Under the pieces are notes generated by a model, which was not told the origin of the DNA, searched no databases, and worked only from the letters and a program-made list of their open reading frames with translations. Positions 32,408 through 36,817 of a stretch of DNA of 36,817 nucleotides are shown in pieces. Made by a program: the position numbers and the translations under genes. Positions within the stretch are counted from its first letter, which is position 1. Each line of letters opens with the position of its first letter. The stretch spans positions 173,299 through 210,115 of the forward strand of contig QQUE01000014.1 in NCBI GenBank assembly GCA_008501765.1. Direction: 5' to 3'. This DNA is from Calditrichota bacterium (GTDB taxonomy: Bacteria > Zhuqueibacterota > Zhuqueibacteria > Zhuqueibacterales > Geothermadaptataceae).

Positions 32408-35002
32408 TTATTTTAGCAGGCTCAGTTTTTTAATATCTTGCCACTGGCCAGCCTGAATCCGTAAGTAATAAACACCACTCGGAACACTTTCGCCAAAATT
32501 ATTGGTAGCATTCCAGAGCATCGTATGAACTCCGGCATTCATTTGTACGCCATCGATAAGTGTACGAATTTCCTGACCGATCGCATTGTAAACCTTGAGC
32601 GTGACATTTTCATTTGCACCAAGAGAGAAATTGAATTTCGTCTCCGGATTAAATGGATTCGGATAGGCTTCGCCAAGTTGATAGCCACTCAATGAACTGG
32701 TGAAATGCGAACCAGCACCATCGACAATTCCACCTCGACCACTGGCTTTCCCGGAACCGATTGTGATCGTAACCTGATCGGTATCTGTAGCGCCATCGTT
32801 ATCCGTCACACGCAACACGATTACATATGTACCCGGAGCTGAGCCGACGGCCGATCCCGATGCAGATGATGAAAAAGTTACTGGCCCAGCGCCATTGCGG
32901 TTGTACGACCAGGAGTAGCCAGTGATTGTACCATCGGTGTCCGTTCCAGTGCCGGCGTAATTAATTGTGGCGCCTACAGAATAGCTCGCTCCGTTTGCGG
33001 GAGAGTTAATAGTCGCTGTTGGTGGTTGATTTGCAGGAGCAGACACATTAATCGTAACCTGATCCGTGTCTGTCGCGCCATCATTATCCGTAACCGTCAG
33101 CACAGCCGTATAATTACCCTGACTGTTGTACGTATGGGATGGATTTGCTGCGGCTGAATTGCCACCATCACCAAAATCCCAACTGTAACCTGTAATCGTG
33201 CCATCAGGATCGCTGCTGCCTGCACTGCTAAAATTCACTGTTAAGGGCGCTGTTCCAGAAGTTGGCGTCGCTCCAGCAACTGCGGTCGGAGGCTGATTTC
33301 CTGATGTGGTAACATTGATTGTTACCTGGTCGGTGTCTGTTGCTCCATCATTGTCTGTGACTGTTAAAACGGCCGTATAATTTCCCGCACTGTTGTAAGT
33401 GTGAGATGGATTGGCTGCTGTTGAACTGCCACCGTCACCAAAATTCCAACTATAGCCGGTAATGCTGCCGTCGGAATCGTTGCTGCCTGCACTACTGAAA
33501 TTAACTGTCAGCGGAGCCGTACCAGAAGTCGGAGTCGCACCAGCTACTGCGGTTGGAGGCTGATTTGGTGTGCCGCCGACCGAAAAATCAACTGTTGTGC
33601 TGGCTGCCAATCCCTGGCTGTCTTCTACTTCAAGTTTGACCGTATAATTTCCATTTGCTGGAGGTACACCTGACGGGTTAGCCACGCCAGTAGCAAAAAT
33701 ATAATTTGGCGGCACGCCCGGGCCATTGACTGACCACACAAAACTGGAGGCGTTTAAAGTACCATCCTGGGGATCTGTCGCGCTGCCTGAAAAATTGACT
33801 GTCGCTCCGGAGGCAAAGTTCTGTCCTTGTGCCGGGGAAGAAATGACCGGAACGGGAGGATCGTTTGGCACAGTCACTGTAATATAATTCGTTTTTGTTT
33901 CGGTATCAGAGCAACTTGCACTCGTGGATGTGAGCGCTACTGTAAAAGTGCCACCACCTGTATAGGTATGGCTTGGGTTTTGTGCTGTTGAACTGCCACC
34001 ATCACCAAAATCCCAGCTCCAGGAAGTTACCGGACCCGTAGTCGCGTCTGTAAAATTCACTGCCAACGGAGCATTTCCGGAGGTAACATCGGCACTAAAG
34101 CCAGCCGTGACATCGCAGGGAGTACCACCAAAAGATGGGTGGTATTGAGCCATCATCTGCTGCATACGATCGCTCTGACCGGAAGTAAAATGATCCATGC
34201 AGTTATCGTCGGTATAATCCATAAAATTATGAATTGGATCAGGTCCGCCACCTGCACAGGTATCGCGGCCGTCTGGGCAGCCATATGCTGCGGAAGCTTC
34301 CGGGGCTGTATCATCAACTTCATCACCAGGTGCGGCACACCCACCCTGGAATGTGTGGTAAAGTCCAAAATAGTGACCAACTTCGTGCGTTCCAGTATCA
34401 CCTTCATCGTAAGGCGCTGAAGCTCCACCGGGTAACGAAGAATAAAGGACAACGACACCGTGCCGGTAATTGCTTTCCGGGTAAGACCATGGGAAAACTG
34501 CATATCCCAACAAGCCGCCACCAAGATCACAAAGATAGAAATTCAGAACATTTGTAGGATCGATAGCCAGGTTTTGTTTCATGGCATCACCAGCAGCGCT
34601 GCCGTGCGTGTGAGTTGACCACGACGTGTTGTTAACCCGCTGCGTTGAATGATGTGAAAACTGGTATCCCCATCCATCGTAAGCTGCGTTCAGAACATTT
34701 ATTTGGTCTGTAATCATCTGATCCGGTACATCACCTGTAACTCCGTCATCATGGCGCACAACGTGAAAAGCAATTGGGATAGTAAAATCACCAACAGCTT
34801 CCACACCTTGCGGGTGCGCCTTAAGCCATGCATCAAGAGAATTCCTTACTTGTAATGCTTCTGCGGCTGAGGGTGCCGGCGTGGAACAGCGGATAAAACC
34901 AGACGGGCTCTCCTCTGCCTGTCCGAACAATAATCCAGTCACCGACATGATGTAAAACATCCCCACCATTAAAATCCTGAGAGCCAAAGTGCCTCTTTCC
35001 AT
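32408..35002 (-). CDS. Secreted M43-type (pappalysin-like) zinc metalloprotease with PKD repeats and sorting-type C-terminus
   Basis: I take the ATG at 35000-35002 (864 residues) because GAGGAG lies ten bases before it; the ATG 18 bases earlier has that site inside its own codons. A signal peptide covers about 1-28 (ending LLFGQ). The protease domain spans about 75-290 with zinc motif HEVGHYFGLYH (206-216), catalytic Glu207 and Met-turn FMDYTDDNCMDHFT (from about 260), as in the M43 cytophagalysin branch. PKD domains follow at about 297-379, 483-566 and 567-655, with an Ig-like domain at 385-470 and a fourth PKD-like unit at 656-750. The last 85 residues (GEAYPNPFNPETKF ... SGVYYLRIQAG) are the FlgD-like/type A sorting domain. 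It is likely an exported protein-degrading enzyme; PKD domains aid substrate binding. The two central PKD units are near-identical. Confidence 0.92.
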   Translation of the reverse strand: MERGTLALRILMVGMFYIMSVTGLLFGQAEESPSGFIRCSTPAPSAAEALQVRNSLDAWLKAHPQGVEAVGDFTIPIAFHVVRHDDGVTGDVPDQMITDQINVLNAAYDGWGYQFSHHSTQRVNNTSWSTHTHGSAAGDAMKQNLAIDPTNVLNFYLCDLGGGLLGYAVFPWSYPESNYRHGVVVLYSSLPGGASAPYDEGDTGTHEVGHYFGLYHTFQGGCAAPGDEVDDTAPEASAAYGCPDGRDTCAGGGPDPIHNFMDYTDDNCMDHFTSGQSDRMQQMMAQYHPSFGGTPCDVTAGFSADVTSGNAPLAVNFTDATTGPVTSWSWDFGDGGSSTAQNPSHTYTGGGTFTVALTSTSASCSDTETKTNYITVTVPNDPPVPVISSPAQGQNFASGATVNFSGSATDPQDGTLNASSFVWSVNGPGVPPNYIFATGVANPSGVPPANGNYTVKLEVEDSQGLAASTTVDFSVGGTPNQPPTAVAGATPTSGTAPLTVNFSSAGSNDSDGSITGYSWNFGDGGSSTAANPSHTYNSAGNYTAVLTVTDNDGATDTDQVTINVTTSGNQPPTAVAGATPTSGTAPLTVNFSSAGSSDPDGTITGYSWDFGDGGNSAAANPSHTYNSQGNYTAVLTVTDNDGATDTDQVTINVSAPANQPPTATINSPANGASYSVGATINYAGTGTDTDGTITGYSWSYNRNGAGPVTFSSSASGSAVGSAPGTYVIVLRVTDNDGATDTDQVTITIGSGKASGRGGIVDGAGSHFTSSLSGYQLGEAYPNPFNPETKFNFSLGANENVTLKVYNAIGQEIRTLIDGVQMNAGVHTMLWNATNNFGESVPSGVYYLRIQAGQWQDIKKLSLLK

Positions 35003-35677
35003 TTTGTGGTTACTCCTCATGGTTTTGAAGTGAATAGTAATTGATGTGCTTTTTATTCGATGAAATTTTATCGACGTGTACAGTATGACATTTGATAGGC
35101 CAAGCCTATCCCCTATTCGAATTCAGATATCATCACCGGAAGTTTTATTCCATTTTTAAACAGGAAACACAAGGAAATTATCCTAAACTCCATTTCAGGT
35201 ATCTGAACATCCTTCATTTATTGGACATGTCTCTGATGGGAAGGAAGCAGATGTGCGCTCGATCTTGAGCTGATATTCCATTGATAAAAATAAGATTACA
35301 AGATACAGTTCGAAACCTATAAACGCAGATAATTATTGCATTTAAACTCTTGAATTTTCGCGCTATTTTTCGACTAAAACTCTAAATACCAAAGAAGTTG
35401 AGAGTTGATTTATCAAATCAATTCTGAGCTGAATTTTAGTCCCAACAATTATTCTTTCTGAGTGTTATCTACCCCATGTTAAATTAAAAGAAATTTCACC
35501 TAAAGATGCAACCTAATTCATAATATCTATTTATTATATCTATTAATATTAATTTTGTTTGCTCCATAATTTTAAAAAAAATTACCGTATAAATATTTTC
35601 TGACCAATTTCTGCTCTTCCCTCATCTAAACATCATTAACAAATTTAATTCTAACTTTTTTTTGAAATTATGGATTT
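35003..35677. other. Divergent A/T-rich intergenic region
   Basis: About 670 bases between the metalloprotease gene (minus) and the thioredoxin-like gene (plus), without a coding frame. A small perfect hairpin or palindromic operator-like site, GATAGGC (35094-35100) CAA GCCTATC (35104-35110), lies about 90 bases upstream of the metalloprotease start. No promoter can be named with confidence. Confidence 0.5.
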
Positions 35678-36274
35678 ATGAAAATAGATAAAATTCAGTT
35701 TGATGCAATCAAAAATGGATTGACCGAGGAACAGTTCCAGATCCATTTCGATGACAAGGTAAACGAAATTCCAGCCGAAAATGTGGATCCGGAGGCGATC
35801 GAACAGCATGAATATACAAAGCTAAACAAGCAACGGTCAAATCGAATTGACCGGACGTACGAAATTTCAAGAGAAATAAGGCTGGCCTTGGAAGCCATCG
35901 ACAATCCGCAAACCTGGCTGGTAATAACCGAAGCCTGGTGTGGGGATTCAGCGCAAAATCTGCCGTATATTCAGAAAATGGCAGCAACAAATCCCAACAT
36001 AACCTTGCGATTATTACTTCGGGATCAGAATCTGGAAATTATGGACAAGTATTTGACAAACAGCACACGATCCATTCCAATTCTCGTCGCATTTGACGAA
36101 TTCGGCAACGAACTTTTTCGTTGGGGGCCTCGCCCCAAAGAAGCTGCCGATTTGGTAAAGGACTTGAAATCGCAGGGTATGGAAAAACCACAATTCCTTG
36201 AAAAGTTGCATCTCTGGTACGGCCGGAATCGCGGGAAAGCCCTGGAAAAAGAACTTCTTCATCTCATATCATGA
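35678..36274 (+). CDS. Thioredoxin-fold protein (Thioredoxin_9-like) with a single active-site cysteine
   Basis: 198 residues, no signal peptide, so cytoplasmic. The thioredoxin fold occupies about 75-185. The active-site position is EAWCGDS (Cys88, Ser91), so the CxxC motif is reduced to CxxS, and the cis-Pro loop is RSIPILVAFD (Pro134). This matches the Thioredoxin_9 family, where members with WCGDS are common and the role is poorly known; a monothiol or non-redox function is likely. Residues 1-70 are helical and charged. A weak GGA sits before the ATG at 35678. A strong terminator follows directly, so it is a single-gene unit. Confidence 0.85.
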   Translation: MKIDKIQFDAIKNGLTEEQFQIHFDDKVNEIPAENVDPEAIEQHEYTKLNKQRSNRIDRTYEISREIRLALEAIDNPQTWLVITEAWCGDSAQNLPYIQKMAATNPNITLRLLLRDQNLEIMDKYLTNSTRSIPILVAFDEFGNELFRWGPRPKEAADLVKDLKSQGMEKPQFLEKLHLWYGRNRGKALEKELLHLIS

Positions 36275-36280
36275 CGCCCT

Positions 36281-36314
36281 GAAGGCCCGGCAATGTGCTG
36301 GGCCTTCGTTTTTT
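36281..36314 (+). terminator. Rho-independent terminator of the thioredoxin-like gene
   Basis: GAAGGCCCGGCA (36281-36292) pairs with TGCTGGGCCTTC (36296-36307), 12 pairs including one G-U, with loop ATG, followed by GTTTTTT. It starts seven bases after the stop codon. Confidence 0.95.
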
Positions 36315-36706
36315 CACTCTCATCAGAAATCATTTTTAATTCCTCGCAGTGTGGTCTAAAAAGTTCCTTTGCTTTCGATATATTCCGAGAAACCAATCAC
36401 ACAAAATTTCATTCAGCACCATCCTGTTTAGAAAATTGAATCAGGTCCTTTTCTGCACGACATTAAAACTTTTCGAGAATAATTCTATTTTGAATCTTGT
36501 TAGCCTGAATAATTCGCACACAAGGGCACTAAGTCCACAAAAAATATTTAAATACTTATAAAACATAACTTTGTGTACCCAGTGGCTTTGTGAGAGCTAA
36601 TTTTAATAGATAATTTAGTTTTTCTTCTCGTCTTATCTCAAATATCTAATTATCACAGGTTAAGAATATTATAAAAAATATTTGTGAATAATAGGGCTTC
36701 ACAAAA
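36315..36706. other. Gene-free region holding repeat copy B
   Basis: About 390 bases with no convincing coding frame between the terminator and the end of a minus-strand gene. The right half is dispersed repeat copy B (36501-36690). The left half (36315-36500) shows nothing I can name. Confidence 0.55.
36501..36690 (+). repeat. Dispersed intergenic repeat, copy B
   Basis: This aligns with the reverse complement of 2802-2995 over its full length, including a 30-base exact run beginning GCACACAAGGGCACTAAGTC. It ends 16 bases before the stop of the partial gene at the right edge. Unlike copy A it has no clear flanking 18-bp inverted repeat; only a GAAATTTTGG fragment follows at about 36718. Confidence 0.8.
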
Positions 36707-36817
36707 TTAATTTTTCAGAAATTTTGGTACAAATGATTTCACAAATCTGATTTTATCTTTGAATCCAGCTTTATTTGCTGTTCGCGCTACCAACAACACA
36801 GCGATATGAGCGATGGT
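36707..36817 (-). CDS. C-terminal 36 codons of an unidentified gene (runs off the right edge)
   Basis: On the minus strand one frame is open from the window edge to a TAA at 36707-36709, reading TIAHIAVLLVARTANKAG then FKDKIRFVKSFVPKFLKN; the other two minus frames close within 15 codons. A hydrophobic stretch followed by a basic tail could be a membrane-protein C-terminus, but the piece is too short to name, and it may be chance. Confidence 0.4.
   Translation of the reverse strand, partial: TIAHIAVLLVARTANKAGFKDKIRFVKSFVPKFLKN

Overview
The window looks like a chromosomal segment of a Gram-negative bacterium of the FCB group (Bacteroidota / Ignavibacteria / Calditrichota / KSB1-like). Supporting signs are secreted proteins ending in FlgD-like or type IX-like C-terminal domains (YPNPFNPE...SGVYYLRI), a PorV-like barrel fused to OmpA domains, TonB-dependent-receptor-like proteins, DUF11 and PKD repeat proteins and a GlnRS gene. 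The exact phylum is inference. I saw no tRNA, rRNA, CRISPR array, phage or transposase gene.

Layout. 1-2438 (minus): start of a 6-phosphofructokinase, a HAD-like phosphatase 33 bp upstream of it, and an unusual FHA / membrane segment / lytic transglycosylase fusion. 2439-3310: gene-free, with one copy of a dispersed repeat whose inverted partner lies near the right end (36501-36690). 3311-9832 (minus): an NDP-forming acyl-CoA synthetase/GNAT fusion, a stand-alone receiver protein, and a two-component pair (cytosolic PAS histidine kinase overlapping a sigma-54 NtrC-type regulator by 7 bp). 10373-22106 (plus): a surface block with a tail-fibre-like coiled-coil protein, a secreted PGAP1-like alpha/beta hydrolase overlapping it by ATGA, then three tandem TonB-dependent-receptor-like genes of about 890 codons. 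The first of the three is broken by a T7 frameshift and an in-frame TGA. 22142-28707 (minus): a large DUF11 repeat adhesin-like protein translationally coupled (ATGA) to a PorV-like/CARDB/DUF11/double-OmpA protein. 29270-32130 (plus): glnS with a clear terminator, a VOC-family gene broken by one in-frame TAA, and a DinB-like protein. 32408-35002 (minus): an M43-type secreted metalloprotease with PKD repeats. 35678-36274 (plus): a Thioredoxin_9-like protein with a strong terminator. 36707-36817 (minus): the C-terminal end of an unidentified gene.

The most unusual part is the tandem receptor array. The copies share a nearly invariant plug region and C-terminal end but diverge strongly in the barrel. 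Copy 1 is a patchwork matching copy 2 in one stretch and copy 3 in the next, which suggests gene conversion. The copies are separated by 66-bp spacers carrying a perfect 15-bp hairpin with a compensatory base-pair change. With the lipase-like and adhesin-like neighbours this looks like a cell-envelope module for binding and processing an external substrate, but the substrate cannot be read from the sequence.
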